Source of the DNA: Caulobacter sp. Root655
GTDB taxonomy: Bacteria > Pseudomonadota > Alphaproteobacteria > Caulobacterales > Caulobacteraceae
Reading direction: 5' to 3'
Length of the DNA stretch: 45,808 bases
Assembly (NCBI RefSeq): GCF_001427665.1
Contig: NZ_LMHC01000023.1
Location: 1,202 to 47,009 of the forward strand
Part shown: piece by piece, positions 1 to 8,253 of the stretch
Layout of the letters: each line of letters begins with the position of its first letter
How positions within the stretch are numbered: the stretch's first letter is position 1
The notes under the pieces: model-generated
Told to the model about the DNA's origin: nothing
The model's database searches: none
What the model saw: only the letters and a program-made list of their open reading frames with translations
Program-made: the position numbers and the translations under genes

Positions 1-602
1 CCGGTCGAGGGGGCCGAGCTGGCCACCAGCTTGATGAACCCGGCCCGGTCGATCTCGCCGGCCGCCAACAGCTCGCGGGCCTTCCAGACAATGGTCCCCG
101 AGCCCGTGCGCTGGCCCTTGTGCCAGCCGTTCAGCATCGGGCCGACCGACAGGGCGATGGCCGGGATGTTGACCGTGGCCGCCGCCATCAGGCAGGCCGG
201 GGTGGTCTTGTCGCAGCCGATGGTCAGGACGACGCCGTCGATCGGATAGCCGTACAGGGTCTCGACCAGGCCCAGATAGGCCAGGTTGCGGTCCAGGCCC
301 GCGGTCGGCCGCTTGCCGGTCTCCTGGATCGGATGGACCGGGAACTCCAGCGCGATGCCGCCGGCGGTGCGGATGCCTTCGCGGATGCGCTCGGCCAGCA
401 CCAGATGGTGACGGTTGCACGGCGACAGGTCCGAGCCGGTCTGAGCGATGCCGATGATCGGCTTGCCCGACTGCAGCTCCTCCAGCGACAGGCCGAAGTT
501 CAGGTAGCGCTCCAGATACAGCGCCGTCATGTCCGCGTTGTCCGGATTGTCGAACCAGGCGCGCGAACGAAGGGCGCGGGGCGGAACGGCGGCAGAGCTC
601 AT
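1..602 (-). CDS. Sugar-acid dehydratase, IlvD/Edd family (L-arabonate/D-xylonate type), C-terminus beyond window
   Basis: The visible N-terminal ~200 residues match the pentonate-dehydratase branch of IlvD/Edd, which removes water from L-arabonate or D-xylonate to give a 2-keto-3-deoxy acid in the cytoplasm. Motifs seen are [14 protein letters not shown] with Cys62 and GCDKTTPAC with Cys130 and Cys137; Cys62 and Cys130 fall where this family binds its iron-sulfur cluster. The first residues ([11 protein letters not shown], then WFDNP and [11 protein letters not shown]) resemble known arabonate and xylonate dehydratases. The other steps of the pathway lie at 3463-6933. The ATG at 602 is the only start in frame with the conserved protein. 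It lacks a convincing ribosome-binding site because the real one (AAGGA) lies before a duplicated 5' end at 765. The substrate (arabonate, xylonate, galactonate or fuconate) cannot be fixed from the sequence alone. Confidence 0.85.
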   Translation of the reverse strand, partial: MSSAAVPPRALRSRAWFDNPDNADMTALYLERYLNFGLSLEELQSGKPIIGIAQTGSDLSPCNRHHLVLAERIREGIRTAGGIALEFPVHPIQETGKRPTAGLDRNLAYLGLVETLYGYPIDGVVLTIGCDKTTPACLMAAATVNIPAIALSVGPMLNGWHKGQRTGSGTIVWKARELLAAGEIDRAGFIKLVASSAPST

Positions 603-768
603 GACGGCCGTCTCGCCGCTGGCGGATGCCCGACTGCAGCTCCTCCAGCGACAGGCCGAAGTTCAGGTAGCGCTCCAGATACAGCGCCGTCATGTCCGCG
701 TTGTCCGGATTGTCGAACCAGGCGCGCGAACGAAGGGCGCGGGGCGGAACGGCGGCAGAGCTCATGAC
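464..768. repeat. 142-bp perfect direct repeat covering the dehydratase 5' end
   Basis: Bases 464-605 and 627-768 are identical and separated by 21 unrelated bases, so the repeat period is 163 bp. Each copy holds the start codon and about the first 46 codons of the dehydratase. Since 163 is not a multiple of three, the upstream copy is out of frame with the gene body. Recombination between copies would restore the simple arrangement. A misassembly is possible. Confidence 0.93.
627..765 (-). pseudogene. Duplicated, out-of-frame 5' end of the dehydratase
   Basis: This copy starts with ATG at 765 behind a good ribosome-binding site (AAGGA, about 6 bases upstream) and encodes the same first 46 residues as the gene at 602. 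After codon 46 the frame enters the 21-base spacer (Ile-Arg-Gln-Arg-Arg) and then runs through the true gene one base out of register. I followed this frame for well over 100 codons into the gene without meeting a stop. It therefore captures the native initiation signals but cannot make the enzyme. Confidence 0.75.
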
Positions 769-905
769 AGTCCTTGATAGACGGCCCTAGATAGACGAGG
801 CGGGCCTTGGGTCGGCGACAGCAGGAGGCTCTGGCACGGCATCATGAAGATTGTCCGCCATTCGAGCGGGGCAATCGCCATCCCGTTCGTTTCACCCCTG
901 TTCAT

Positions 906-916
906 TTGTCTGACTA
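906..916. promoter_or_regulatory. Putative GntR/FadR-type operator
   Basis: TTGTCTGACTA fits the FadR-subfamily GntR consensus TNGTNNNACNA. The wider context ATTTGTCTGACTA recurs at 3418-3430 and, with one change, at 37917-37929. The likely ligand is the regulator at 2506-3258 (inference). Confidence 0.55.
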
Positions 917-1016
917 TACCGCACAAGACATGGCGTCAACGTGAGAGCTTCGTCGCTCGACGGGGGTGACAGCCGTGGTTTTCAGTTGGACATACAACAA
1001 GTTCCTTCGCCGATTG

Positions 1017-1027
1017 TTGTCGGACGA
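1017..1027. promoter_or_regulatory. Putative GntR/FadR-type operator before GH27
   Basis: TTGTCGGACGA fits TNGTNNNACNA and lies 21 bases before the GH27 start codon, a position where a bound repressor would block initiation. The same 11-mer occurs at 3343-3353. Confidence 0.5.
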
Positions 1028-1048
1028 TAGACGGATCGAGAGGCGTGC

Positions 1049-2431
1049 ATGACTTTGAAAAATCCGACTCCGACGCGTGAATTCCGCGCGCTTCGCCGGA
1101 CCCTCCTGGCCATGACGGTCGTTGCGCCCTGGCTTTCGGTCCCGGCTGGAGCGGCCCAGGCGGGTGCTGATTCTCTCGCCTTCCGCCGCCTGGCTCCGAC
1201 GCCGCCAATGGGCTGGAATAGCTGGGACAGCTTCGCCACCACCCTGACCGAGGACCAGGCGCTGGACAACGCCAAGGTCATGGCGCGGACGCTGCTGCCG
1301 CATGGCTATGACGTCTTCACGGTCGACATCCAGTGGTACGAGCCCGGAGCTACGGGCTTCGAGTACCGCGCCGACGCTCACCTCGAACTGGACCCATGGG
1401 GTCGGCTGCTGCCGGCGATCAACCGGTTTCCCTCGTCGGCCAACGGCGCGGGATTCAAGCCACTTGGCGACCGCCTCCATGCCCTGGGCCTGAAATTCGG
1501 CATCCACCTGATGCGCGGCGTGCCCCGCCAGGCCGCCGACCGCAATCTGCCCGTCCTGGGGACCACCGTGCGCTGCGGCGACATCGCCGACCGCAACAGC
1601 CTGTGCCCGTGGAACCCCGACATGTACGGGGTCGACATGAAGAAGCCCGGCGCCCAGGCCTATTATGACAGCGTCTTCAAGCTGCTGGCCGCCTGGGGCG
1701 TCGACTACGTCAAGGTCGACGACATGAGCCGGCCCTATCACGACCACGCGCCGGAGATCGAGGCGGTGCGCAAGGCCATCGACGCCAGCGGCCGGCCGAT
1801 GGTGCTGAGTCTGTCGCCGGGCGAGACGCCGCTCGACGCCGCCGCCCACGTCCAGCGCCACGCCAACCTTTGGCGGATCAGCGACGACTTCTGGGACCAG
1901 TGGCCAGCCCTGCTGGAGCAGTTCGGTCGGCTGGAACGCTGGAACCCCCATCGCATCGAGGGCTGCTGGCCCGACGCCGACATGCTGCCGCTGGGGGTGC
2001 TGGATCTGGGCAAGCGCACGACCCAGTTCACGCCCGACGAGCAGCGCACGATGATGACCCTGTGGTCGATCGCCCGCTCGCCGCTGATCATGGGCGGTGA
2101 CCTGAGGAAGCTCGATCCGGCGACGACGGCGCTGTTGACCAATGACGAGGTGCTGGCGGTGAACCAGCGCAGCGGCGGCAACCGGCCGCTGTTCAGCCGC
2201 GACGGTTTGGTCGCCTGGGCGGCTGAGGTTCCCAGATCGCGGGCCCGCTACCTGGCGCTGTTCAACACCCGAGATGTCGAGGCGACGGTGGGCGTGGACT
2301 TGGCGATGTTGGCCTTGAAAGGTCGCGTGAAGGTGCGGGATCTGTGGGCGCACAAGGATGAAGGCGAGACAGTTTCGCGGCTCGAACGCGCCCTGCCCGC
2401 CCACGGCGCGGGGCTGTATCGCCTGGGCTAG
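1049..2431 (+). CDS. Exported GH27 glycosidase (alpha-galactosidase or beta-L-arabinopyranosidase)
   Basis: The 460-residue protein has a long basic N-terminus and signal peptide (about residues 1-38) followed by a GH27 catalytic barrel beginning PPMGWNSWDSF (residues 52-62). The catalytic nucleophile is Asp224 in DYVKVDD and the acid/base is probably Asp280 in WRISDDFWDQW; their 56-residue spacing is right for the family. In the sugar-binding loop, where alpha-galactosidases usually have two adjacent Asp, this protein has VDIQW (Asp93, Ile94). The substrate may therefore differ from plain alpha-galactosides, for example beta-L-arabinopyranosides. It would act in the periplasm and release galactose or arabinose for the neighbouring oxidative pathway. 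The start at 1049 follows a GAGAGG element. It differs clearly from the GH27 at 29461-30972. Confidence 0.85.
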   Translation: MTLKNPTPTREFRALRRTLLAMTVVAPWLSVPAGAAQAGADSLAFRRLAPTPPMGWNSWDSFATTLTEDQALDNAKVMARTLLPHGYDVFTVDIQWYEPGATGFEYRADAHLELDPWGRLLPAINRFPSSANGAGFKPLGDRLHALGLKFGIHLMRGVPRQAADRNLPVLGTTVRCGDIADRNSLCPWNPDMYGVDMKKPGAQAYYDSVFKLLAAWGVDYVKVDDMSRPYHDHAPEIEAVRKAIDASGRPMVLSLSPGETPLDAAAHVQRHANLWRISDDFWDQWPALLEQFGRLERWNPHRIEGCWPDADMLPLGVLDLGKRTTQFTPDEQRTMMTLWSIARSPLIMGGDLRKLDPATTALLTNDEVLAVNQRSGGNRPLFSRDGLVAWAAEVPRSRARYLALFNTRDVEATVGVDLAMLALKGRVKVRDLWAHKDEGETVSRLERALPAHGAGLYRLG

Positions 2432-2449
2432 CTAGAGCTCTACAGATCT

Positions 2450-2486
2450 GCCATCCCGGACAAGCGAAGCGCCGATCCGGGATGGC
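2450..2486. terminator. Bidirectional stem-loop between convergent genes
   Basis: Perfect 11-bp arms GCCATCCCGGA (2450-2460) and TCCGGGATGGC (2476-2486) enclose a 15-base loop, between the GH27 stop and the GntR stop. There is no clear T-run, so it could equally be a REP-like element. Confidence 0.6.
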
Positions 2487-2505
2487 AATGGCTTTGGAGC
2501 TGGCC

Positions 2506-3258
2506 CTACCCCTTCGGGTCGATCGCCGCCCGGGTATCCTCGAGCGCCAGTCCCACCAGCCGCTCCATCGCCTCGCGCGCGTAGTCCGGCCGGCCGGCGG
2601 CGATGGCGTCGAACACCTTCCAGTGGTCGGGCATCGGGTCGCGGGGCAATTCGCGCTTGCGCTGCTTGAAGATGGTGGTCCAGCGCACGGCCGCGCCGAT
2701 GCTGCTCGACAACGTAAACAGCGCCGCGTTGCCCGTGGCTTCCAGCACGGTGTCGTGGAAGTCGCGGTCGGCGGCCTGACCAGCCTCGGTGGCCAGGGTC
2801 CGGTTTTCCATCTGGATCAGCGCCTTGCGCATGCGCTCCAGCTGGCCATCGTCGCGACGTTCGGCGGCCAGTGCGGCGGCGGCCGGCTCGACGATCATCC
2901 GCAGTTCGTACAAGCCCTTGAGGAACTCCTCGCTGGGCTCGGACTCGAAGACCCAGGCCAGAACCTCGGGGTCCAGCAGACTCCAGCGGTTGCGCTCGGT
3001 GACCCGGGTGCCGGTCTTGGGGCGACTCTCGACCAGCCCCTTGGCGGCCAGAATGCGGATCGCTTCGCGGTAGGCGCTGCGCGAGACCTGCAACTGCTCG
3101 CTGGAATCGATCTCGTTGTTGAGGATATCGCCCGGAGCGTACTGACCCGAGACGATGGCCACGCCAAGGGTGCGGGCGATCGAGCCATGGATCCTGCTGG
3201 TCGAGAGCCCTTCCCGCGCCAATTCCCCGTCTCCAGCCCTGTCCTTATTCTTCGCCAC
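2506..3258 (-). CDS. GntR-family (FadR/DgoR-like) transcriptional regulator of sugar-acid genes
   Basis: The 250-residue protein has an N-terminal winged helix (about residues 18-85, with SRSAYREAIRILAAKGLV) and a C-terminal FCD effector domain. The linker WSLLDPEVLAWVF resembles DgoR-type regulators that sense sugar acids or their keto-deoxy derivatives. I chose the GTG at 3258 because GGAG lies about 7 bases upstream; the open frame extends further but without family similarity. The gene is divergent from the sugar-oxidation operon at 3463, with two TNGTNNNACNA sites between them. It probably represses that operon and itself, and probably the other promoters carrying this motif (inference). 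The inducer may be a pentonate, galactonate or a 2-keto-3-deoxy acid. Confidence 0.85.
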   Translation of the reverse strand: MAKNKDRAGDGELAREGLSTSRIHGSIARTLGVAIVSGQYAPGDILNNEIDSSEQLQVSRSAYREAIRILAAKGLVESRPKTGTRVTERNRWSLLDPEVLAWVFESEPSEEFLKGLYELRMIVEPAAAALAAERRDDGQLERMRKALIQMENRTLATEAGQAADRDFHDTVLEATGNAALFTLSSSIGAAVRWTTIFKQRKRELPRDPMPDHWKVFDAIAAGRPDYAREAMERLVGLALEDTRAAIDPKG

Positions 3259-3342
3259 GTCCGCTCCGCTTCCTGCCCAGTCGACCGCCGGAACCCCGTC
3301 CGCCCCGCCGATCTCGACGCAGCGCGACACTAGCGAGACTGT

Positions 3343-3353
3343 TTGTCGGACGA
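3343..3353. promoter_or_regulatory. Putative GntR/FadR-type operator
   Basis: TTGTCGGACGA, followed by CAA, so the outer TTGTC...GACAA bases form an imperfect palindrome. It lies in the 204-bp divergent promoter region of the regulator gene. Confidence 0.55.
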
Positions 3354-3419
3354 CAAGGGATTTCGGAACCCGCGCCCCACGCGCCGCTCCGAGTTTGACA
3401 GCCGACCGCAGATCGCTAT

Positions 3420-3430
3420 TTGTCTGACTA
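3420..3430. promoter_or_regulatory. Putative GntR/FadR-type operator of the sugar-oxidation operon
   Basis: TTGTCTGACTA in the context TATTTGTCTGACTAAATAG lies 32 bases before the first gene of the operon. It is the same 11-mer as at 906-916. Confidence 0.6.
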
Positions 3431-3462
3431 AATAGTCCACGCCTTGGGAGGTAGCGACAGCC

Positions 3463-4458
3463 ATGGTGCTGCGGTTCGTGCAACTGAAGGAACAGAGCGG
3501 GACGCGAATCCTCGCGGCGGTCAATGACGCGGGCCAGGCCTGGCGGGTCGAGGGGACCGACACCCTGCTGGCGCTGGCGCAGGCCGCCTTGGCGACCGGC
3601 GTCACTTTGGCCGAGGCCGCCCAGATCCACCCGCTCGGGGCCGAGATCGACATCCCCGCCGCCCTGGCCGAAGGCCGGGTGCTGGCCCCAATCGACCATC
3701 CCGATCCCGCCCACCTGATCCTCACCGGCACCGGCCTGACCCACCTGGGCTCGGCCGAGGGCCGCGACAAGATGCACAAGGCCGCCCAGGCTGGAGAGCA
3801 ACTGACCGATTCCATGCGGATGTTCCTGATGGGCGTCGAGGGCGGCAAGCCGGCCGAAGGCGCGGTCGGGGCGCAGCCGGAATGGTTCTACAAGGGCGAC
3901 GGCTCGCATGTCGTCGGGCCGGGCGCGCCCCTGACCTCGCCGGCTTTCGCCCAGGACGGCGGCGAGGAGCCGGAAATCGCAGGCGTCTATCTCATCGGAC
4001 CCGACGGCTCGCCTCATCGCCTGGGCTTTTGCCTGGCCAATGAGTTCTCCGACCACATCGTCGAGCGCGGCAACTATTTGTGGCTGGCCCACTCCAAGCT
4101 GCGCCAGGCGGCCCTGGGCCCCGAACTGCTGACCGGCGAACTACCGGCCGACGTGCGCGGCGCCAGCCGCATCCTGCGCGACGACGCGGTCGCTTGGGAA
4201 AAGCCCTTCCTGTCGGGCGAAGCCAACATGTCCCACACCATCGCCAATCTCGAACATCACCACTTCAAGTACGACCTCTTCCGCCGGCCAGGCGACGTCC
4301 ACGTCCACTTCTTCGGCACCGCCACCCTTTCGTTCTCCGAGGGCTTCCAGACCAAACTGGGCGACATCTTCGAGATCAGCGCCGCGCCCTTCCTCTATCC
4401 CGTCCGCAACAGGCTGGCTCAGGCCGAGGCGCGGACGGTGACGGTGCGCAGCCTGTGA
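3463..4458 (+). CDS. AraD1-type 2-keto-3-deoxy sugar-acid dehydratase (FAH fold)
   Basis: The 331-residue cytoplasmic protein belongs to the fumarylacetoacetate-hydrolase fold group named AraD1. It most likely dehydrates 2-keto-3-deoxy-pentonate to alpha-ketoglutarate semialdehyde, as XylX does in the Caulobacter xylose pathway. Metal ligands expected for the fold are visible: Glu169 and Glu171 in GEEPEIAG and Glu194 in LANEFSDH, aligning with the E-x-E...D pattern of FAH enzymes. It starts at ATG 3463 after GGGAGGTAG. It is the first gene of a tight operon whose next gene overlaps its stop by four bases. A 2-keto-3-deoxy-hexonate or another acid could also be the substrate. Its pairing with a pentonate dehydratase and KGSADH supports the pentose route. 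Confidence 0.8.
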   Translation: MVLRFVQLKEQSGTRILAAVNDAGQAWRVEGTDTLLALAQAALATGVTLAEAAQIHPLGAEIDIPAALAEGRVLAPIDHPDPAHLILTGTGLTHLGSAEGRDKMHKAAQAGEQLTDSMRMFLMGVEGGKPAEGAVGAQPEWFYKGDGSHVVGPGAPLTSPAFAQDGGEEPEIAGVYLIGPDGSPHRLGFCLANEFSDHIVERGNYLWLAHSKLRQAALGPELLTGELPADVRGASRILRDDAVAWEKPFLSGEANMSHTIANLEHHHFKYDLFRRPGDVHVHFFGTATLSFSEGFQTKLGDIFEISAAPFLYPVRNRLAQAEARTVTVRSL

Positions 4459-5396
4459 CCCAGGGCAGGATCCGCATCGCCCTGGTCGGCCTGGGCAAGA
4501 TCGCCCGCGACCAGCATCTGCCATCCCTGGCCGCCGATCCCCGGTTCGAGCTGACCGCTATCGTCAGTCGCAACGCCGGCCTGGACGGCGTTGCGCACTT
4601 CACGGCCCTGGAAGACCTGCTGGCCAGCGACCTCGCCATCGATGCGGTGTCGCTGTGCACGCCGCCGCAGCCCCGCCACCGCCTGGCCCACATGGCCCTG
4701 GTCGCCGGCAAGCATGTCATGCTGGAAAAGCCGCCCGGAGCGACGCTCAGTGAGGTCGAGGACCTGCGCCTGACCGCCGCTGAACGCGGCCTGACCCTGC
4801 AGACCACCTGGCACTCGCGCTACGCCCAGGGCGTTGCGCCCGCCCGCGACTGGCTGGCCGACAAGACCATCAAGAGCGTGCGCATCGACTGGCGCGAGGA
4901 CGTCCGTGTTTGGCATCCGGGCCAGACCTGGATCTGGGAGGCCGGCGGCCTGGGCGTGTTCGATCCGGGCATCAACGCCCTGTCGATCGCCACCGCCATC
5001 CTGCCTTCACCCTTCTTCCTGACCAGCGCGGCGCTGCACGTGCCCGAGAACTGCCAGTCGCCGATTCAGGCCGAACTCGACTTCGTCGACGCGGCCGGCG
5101 CGCCGATCCGCGCCGAGTTCGACTTCCTGCAGACCGGCCCGCAAAGCTGGGACATTGCGGTCGAGACCGACCGCGGCGTGTTGAAGCTGTCGCACGGCGG
5201 CGCCAAACTGTGGATCGACGGCGTCCTGCTCCACGAGGGGCCGGACGCTGAATATGCCGGCCTCTACGACGCCTTCGCGCGCCTGGTGGCCGATAACGCC
5301 AGCGACGTCGACGTCAGCCCGCTGCGCCACGTGGCCGACGCCTTCCTGCTGGGCCGGCGCGTCGTCGCCCCCGCTTTCATCGAATTGAGCGAGTAA
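4455..5396 (+). CDS. Gfo/Idh/MocA aldose 1-dehydrogenase (L-arabinose/D-galactose 1-dehydrogenase)
   Basis: The 313-residue NAD(P)-dependent enzyme closely resembles the L-arabinose/D-galactose 1-dehydrogenase of Azospirillum as I recall it. Shared features include the Rossmann motif [12 protein letters not shown] near the N-terminus, EKPPGATL (Glu91-Lys92-Pro93), [10 protein letters not shown] and [14 protein letters not shown]. It oxidises the aldose at C1 to the lactone, the first step of the non-phosphorylating route. The GTG start at 4455 overlaps the preceding stop (GTGA), indicating translational coupling, and an upstream extension of the open frame lacks homology. No lactonase gene is present in the window. 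The lactone may open spontaneously or by an enzyme encoded elsewhere. Confidence 0.87.
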   Translation: MTQGRIRIALVGLGKIARDQHLPSLAADPRFELTAIVSRNAGLDGVAHFTALEDLLASDLAIDAVSLCTPPQPRHRLAHMALVAGKHVMLEKPPGATLSEVEDLRLTAAERGLTLQTTWHSRYAQGVAPARDWLADKTIKSVRIDWREDVRVWHPGQTWIWEAGGLGVFDPGINALSIATAILPSPFFLTSAALHVPENCQSPIQAELDFVDAAGAPIRAEFDFLQTGPQSWDIAVETDRGVLKLSHGGAKLWIDGVLLHEGPDAEYAGLYDAFARLVADNASDVDVSPLRHVADAFLLGRRVVAPAFIELSE

Positions 5397-5400
5397 TCCG

Positions 5401-6933
5401 ATGTCCGACGCTGTGTTGCGGGCCCTCAACCCCGCCACCAACCAAGCCTTTGGCCCGACGTTCCCCGAGCCCGACGCCGACGCCATCGCGGCGGCCTGCG
5501 CGGCGGCGGCGGCGGCGTTCGACGTCTATCGCGAGACCGACCTGGAGACGCGCGCGGCGTTCCTGGAAGCGATCGCCGCCCAGATCGAGGCTATCGGCGA
5601 GGTGCTGATCGAGACCGCCATGGCCGAGACCGGCCTGCCGCAGGCCCGATTGGCCGGCGAGCGCGGTCGCACCACCGGTCAATTGCGCCTGTTCGCCCAG
5701 GTCGTGCGGCGCGGCGACTGGATCGGGGCGCGGATCGACCCGGCCATGCCCGAGCGCACGCCCCTGCCCCGCGCCGACCTGCGCCAACGCTTCATTCCGC
5801 TGGGACCGGTGGTAGTGTTCGGGGCCAGCAACTTCCCCCTGGCCTTCTCGACGGCCGGCGGCGACACCGCCGCGGCCCTGGCGGCCGGCTGCCCGGTGAT
5901 CGTCAAGGGCCACCCGGCCCACCCCAACACCGGCGCCCTGGTGGGCGGCGCCCTCCAGCGCGCCGTGGCCGCCGCGGGCCTGCCAGCGGGCGTCTTCGCC
6001 CTGCTGACCGGCCAGTCGCATGACCTGGGCGGCGGCCTCGTGCGCGATCCGCGCGTCAAGGCCGTGGGCTTCACCGGCTCGCGGGCCGGCGGTATGGCCC
6101 TGGTGCGGATCGCCGCCGAGCGCCCCGAGCCGATCCCGGTCTTCGCCGAGATGAGCAGCGTCAATCCCGTGGTGCTGTGCCCGGCCGCCCTGGCGGCGCG
6201 GGCCGAGACCCTGGGCGCGGCCTTCGTCGGCTCCCTGACCCTGGGCGCCGGCCAGTTCTGCACCAATCCCGGCCTGGTCTTCGCCCTGGCCGGCCCCGAC
6301 CTCGACCGCTTCACGGCCGCCGCCACCGCCACCCTGACCGCCGCCCAGCCGCACGTCATGCTGACCCCCGGCATCTTCGGCGCCTACGAGCAGGGCGTCG
6401 ATCGCCTGGCCGGCCGCGAGGGTGTCGAACCGCTGGCCCGGGGCTGCGTCGGCGACGGCGTCAACCAGGCGGTGGGCGCGCTGTTCGCAGTCGAGGCCGA
6501 GGCCTTCCTGCGCGACGCGGTGCTGGGCCACGAGGTGTTCGGCTCGTCGTCGCTGATCGTCCGCGTGGCCGACGCCGCGCAGCTGAAGACCCTGCTGGAA
6601 AGTCTGGAAGGCCAACTGACCGCCACCCTGCAGATGGACGCCGCCGACGCCGACTTCGCGCGCGGCCTGCTGCCTATACTGGAACGCAAGGCCGGGCGGA
6701 TCCTGGCCAATGGCTGGCCCACCGGCGTCGAGGTCTCGCACGCCATGGTCCATGGCGGCCCATTCCCGGCCACCTCGGATCCGCGCGGCACCTCGGTCGG
6801 CACGCGGGCCATCGAGCGCTTCCTGCGGCCGGTCTGCTATCAGGACATTTCGGACGACCTGCTGCCAGCGGCGCTCAAGGCCGACAATCCGCTGGGTTTG
6901 GCCCGCGCTGTGGATGGCGTTTTGACGTCCTGA
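5401..6933 (+). CDS. Alpha-ketoglutarate-semialdehyde dehydrogenase (KGSADH)
   Basis: The 510-residue aldehyde dehydrogenase belongs to the KGSADH group. It shows the cofactor-loop motif GFTGSRAGG (from Gly223), the general-base Glu250 in [10 protein letters not shown] and the catalytic Cys287 in [10 protein letters not shown]. It converts alpha-ketoglutarate semialdehyde to alpha-ketoglutarate with NAD(P)+, feeding the TCA cycle. It begins four bases after the aldose dehydrogenase stop, so it belongs to the same operon. It is the only aldehyde dehydrogenase in the window, although the hydroxyproline genes at 22018-25300 would also yield the same semialdehyde. It may therefore serve both routes (inference). 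Confidence 0.9.
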   Translation: MSDAVLRALNPATNQAFGPTFPEPDADAIAAACAAAAAAFDVYRETDLETRAAFLEAIAAQIEAIGEVLIETAMAETGLPQARLAGERGRTTGQLRLFAQVVRRGDWIGARIDPAMPERTPLPRADLRQRFIPLGPVVVFGASNFPLAFSTAGGDTAAALAAGCPVIVKGHPAHPNTGALVGGALQRAVAAAGLPAGVFALLTGQSHDLGGGLVRDPRVKAVGFTGSRAGGMALVRIAAERPEPIPVFAEMSSVNPVVLCPAALAARAETLGAAFVGSLTLGAGQFCTNPGLVFALAGPDLDRFTAAATATLTAAQPHVMLTPGIFGAYEQGVDRLAGREGVEPLARGCVGDGVNQAVGALFAVEAEAFLRDAVLGHEVFGSSSLIVRVADAAQLKTLLESLEGQLTATLQMDAADADFARGLLPILERKAGRILANGWPTGVEVSHAMVHGGPFPATSDPRGTSVGTRAIERFLRPVCYQDISDDLLPAALKADNPLGLARAVDGVLTS

Positions 6934-6962
6934 CGCCGGCACGCACCGACAAACGACAAAAA

Positions 6963-6977
6963 GCCCGGGAGCCGGGC
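6963..6977. other. Small intergenic hairpin before galM
   Basis: GCCCGG and CCGGGC arms with a GAG loop lie between the dehydrogenase and epimerase genes. There is no T-run. It may act in RNA stability or partial termination. Confidence 0.35.
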
Positions 6978-6996
6978 GCCAGAGGAAACCAGAGCC

Positions 6997-8151
6997 ATGA
7001 ACGCGCCTTCTTGCACCGCCGCCCTCGCCGCAGCCCTACTGGCCTCCACAGCGCTTTGTGCGGGCAGCGCTCAGGCGGCTGACTACACGCGCAAGCCCTT
7101 CGGCAAGGCGCCCGACGGCGTCGAGGTCGAGGCCATCACCCTGACCAACGGTCACGGGGTCAGCGCCACCTTGATCACCTACGGCGCAACCCTGCAGTCG
7201 CTGATCGCGCCCGGCCGCGACGGGACCAAGGCCGACATCGCCCTGGGCTTCGCGGACGCCGCCGCCTACGCCAAGAACGCCAGCTACTTCGGCGCCTCGG
7301 TCGGCCGGTTCGCCAACCGCATCGGCAAGGGCAAGTTCTCGCTCGACGGCAAGACCTACCAACTGGCGCTGAACAACAACGGCGTCGCGGCCCTGCACGG
7401 CGGGGTCAAGGGCTTCGACAAGCAGGTCTGGAAAGTGGTCGACGTCAAGCGCGGTCCCATCGCCTCGGTGACCTTCAGCCTCGTCAGCCCCGACGGCGAC
7501 GAGGGCTATCCCGGGACCCTGACCGCCACCGCGACCTACGCCCTGGACGAGACGAACCAGCTGACGATCACCTACGGCGCCACCACCGACAAGCCGACCA
7601 TCGTCAACCTGACCAACCACGCCCTGTTCAACGTCGCCGGCGAAGGCTCGCCCGGCGGAGCGATGGGCAACGTCCTGACCCTGGCGTCCGACGGCTATAC
7701 GCCGGTCGACGCCGAACTGATCCCGACCGGCCAGATCGCCCCGGTGACCGGCACCCCGTTCGACTTCCGCACGCCCAAGGTGGTGAGTGAGCGGGTCCGC
7801 GACGCCCGCGACCCGCAGATCGTCGTCGGCCGCGGCTACGACCACAACATGGTGCTGACCGGCAAGGCCGGCGGCGCCCCGCGCCTGGCCGCCCGCCTGG
7901 CCGATCCCAAGAGCGGCCGGGTTCTGGAAATCCTCAGCGATCAGCCGGGGATACAGTTCTACACCGGCAATTTCATCGACGGCACGACGGTGGGCAAGAG
8001 CGGCAAGATCTATCGCCAGGGCGACGGCATCGCCCTGGAGCCGCAGCACTTCCCCGACGCGCCCAACAAGCCGGCCTTCGCGCCGGTGCGGCTGGATCCG
8101 GGTCAGACCTACCGGAACGTGATGGTGTTTCGTCTGACCACTCAGAAATAG
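6997..8151 (+). CDS. galM: Periplasmic aldose 1-epimerase (mutarotase)
   Basis: The 384-residue protein has a clear signal peptide ending near AQAAD (about residue 27), so the enzyme works in the periplasm, unlike the cytoplasmic E. coli GalM. Family motifs are GRFANRI, NGVAALHGG (His134), LTNHALFNV (catalytic His208) and ALEPQHFPD (catalytic Glu348). It interconverts alpha and beta anomers of free aldoses such as galactose, arabinose or xylose. It ends the operon that starts at 3463, 63 bases after KGSADH, with AGAGGAAA as ribosome-binding site. Its role is presumably to present the anomer preferred by uptake or by the 1-dehydrogenase to sugars freed by the nearby exported glycosidases. Confidence 0.9.
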   Translation: MNAPSCTAALAAALLASTALCAGSAQAADYTRKPFGKAPDGVEVEAITLTNGHGVSATLITYGATLQSLIAPGRDGTKADIALGFADAAAYAKNASYFGASVGRFANRIGKGKFSLDGKTYQLALNNNGVAALHGGVKGFDKQVWKVVDVKRGPIASVTFSLVSPDGDEGYPGTLTATATYALDETNQLTITYGATTDKPTIVNLTNHALFNVAGEGSPGGAMGNVLTLASDGYTPVDAELIPTGQIAPVTGTPFDFRTPKVVSERVRDARDPQIVVGRGYDHNMVLTGKAGGAPRLAARLADPKSGRVLEILSDQPGIQFYTGNFIDGTTVGKSGKIYRQGDGIALEPQHFPDAPNKPAFAPVRLDPGQTYRNVMVFRLTTQK

Positions 8152-8207
8152 GCCTCGACGGCGCCGGAGTCCGGCCTCTTGTCTCGTCGCAAAAACCTCT
8201 ACGCCAA

Positions 8208-8251
8208 GCTGAACACGGCTGCGGGGAACTCCCGTCGCCGCCGTGTTCAGC
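8208..8251. terminator. Stem-loop between convergent genes
   Basis: Perfect 12-bp arms GCTGAACACGGC (8208-8219) and GCCGTGTTCAGC (8240-8251) enclose a 20-base loop. On the minus strand a TTTTT follows about a dozen bases later. It probably terminates galM and/or minus-strand transcripts. Confidence 0.5.
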
Positions 8252-8253
8252 GG

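Larger units (their letters stand above)
769..1048. other. Divergent intergenic region, dehydratase / GH27
   Basis: This is a non-coding stretch between the dehydratase (minus) and GH27 gene (plus). It holds two operator-like sites, at 906-916 and 1017-1027, and the AAGGA ribosome-binding site of the duplicated start. I see no convincing small gene. The long minus-strand frame crossing this region is the shadow of the GH27 gene. Confidence 0.6.

Noticed and set aside
3259..4092. Long N-terminal extension of the GntR regulator frame (up to 528 codons)
   Set aside because: The extension overlaps the AraD1 gene in antisense and crosses the divergent promoter; the helix-turn-helix starts at the usual distance from the GTG at 3258.
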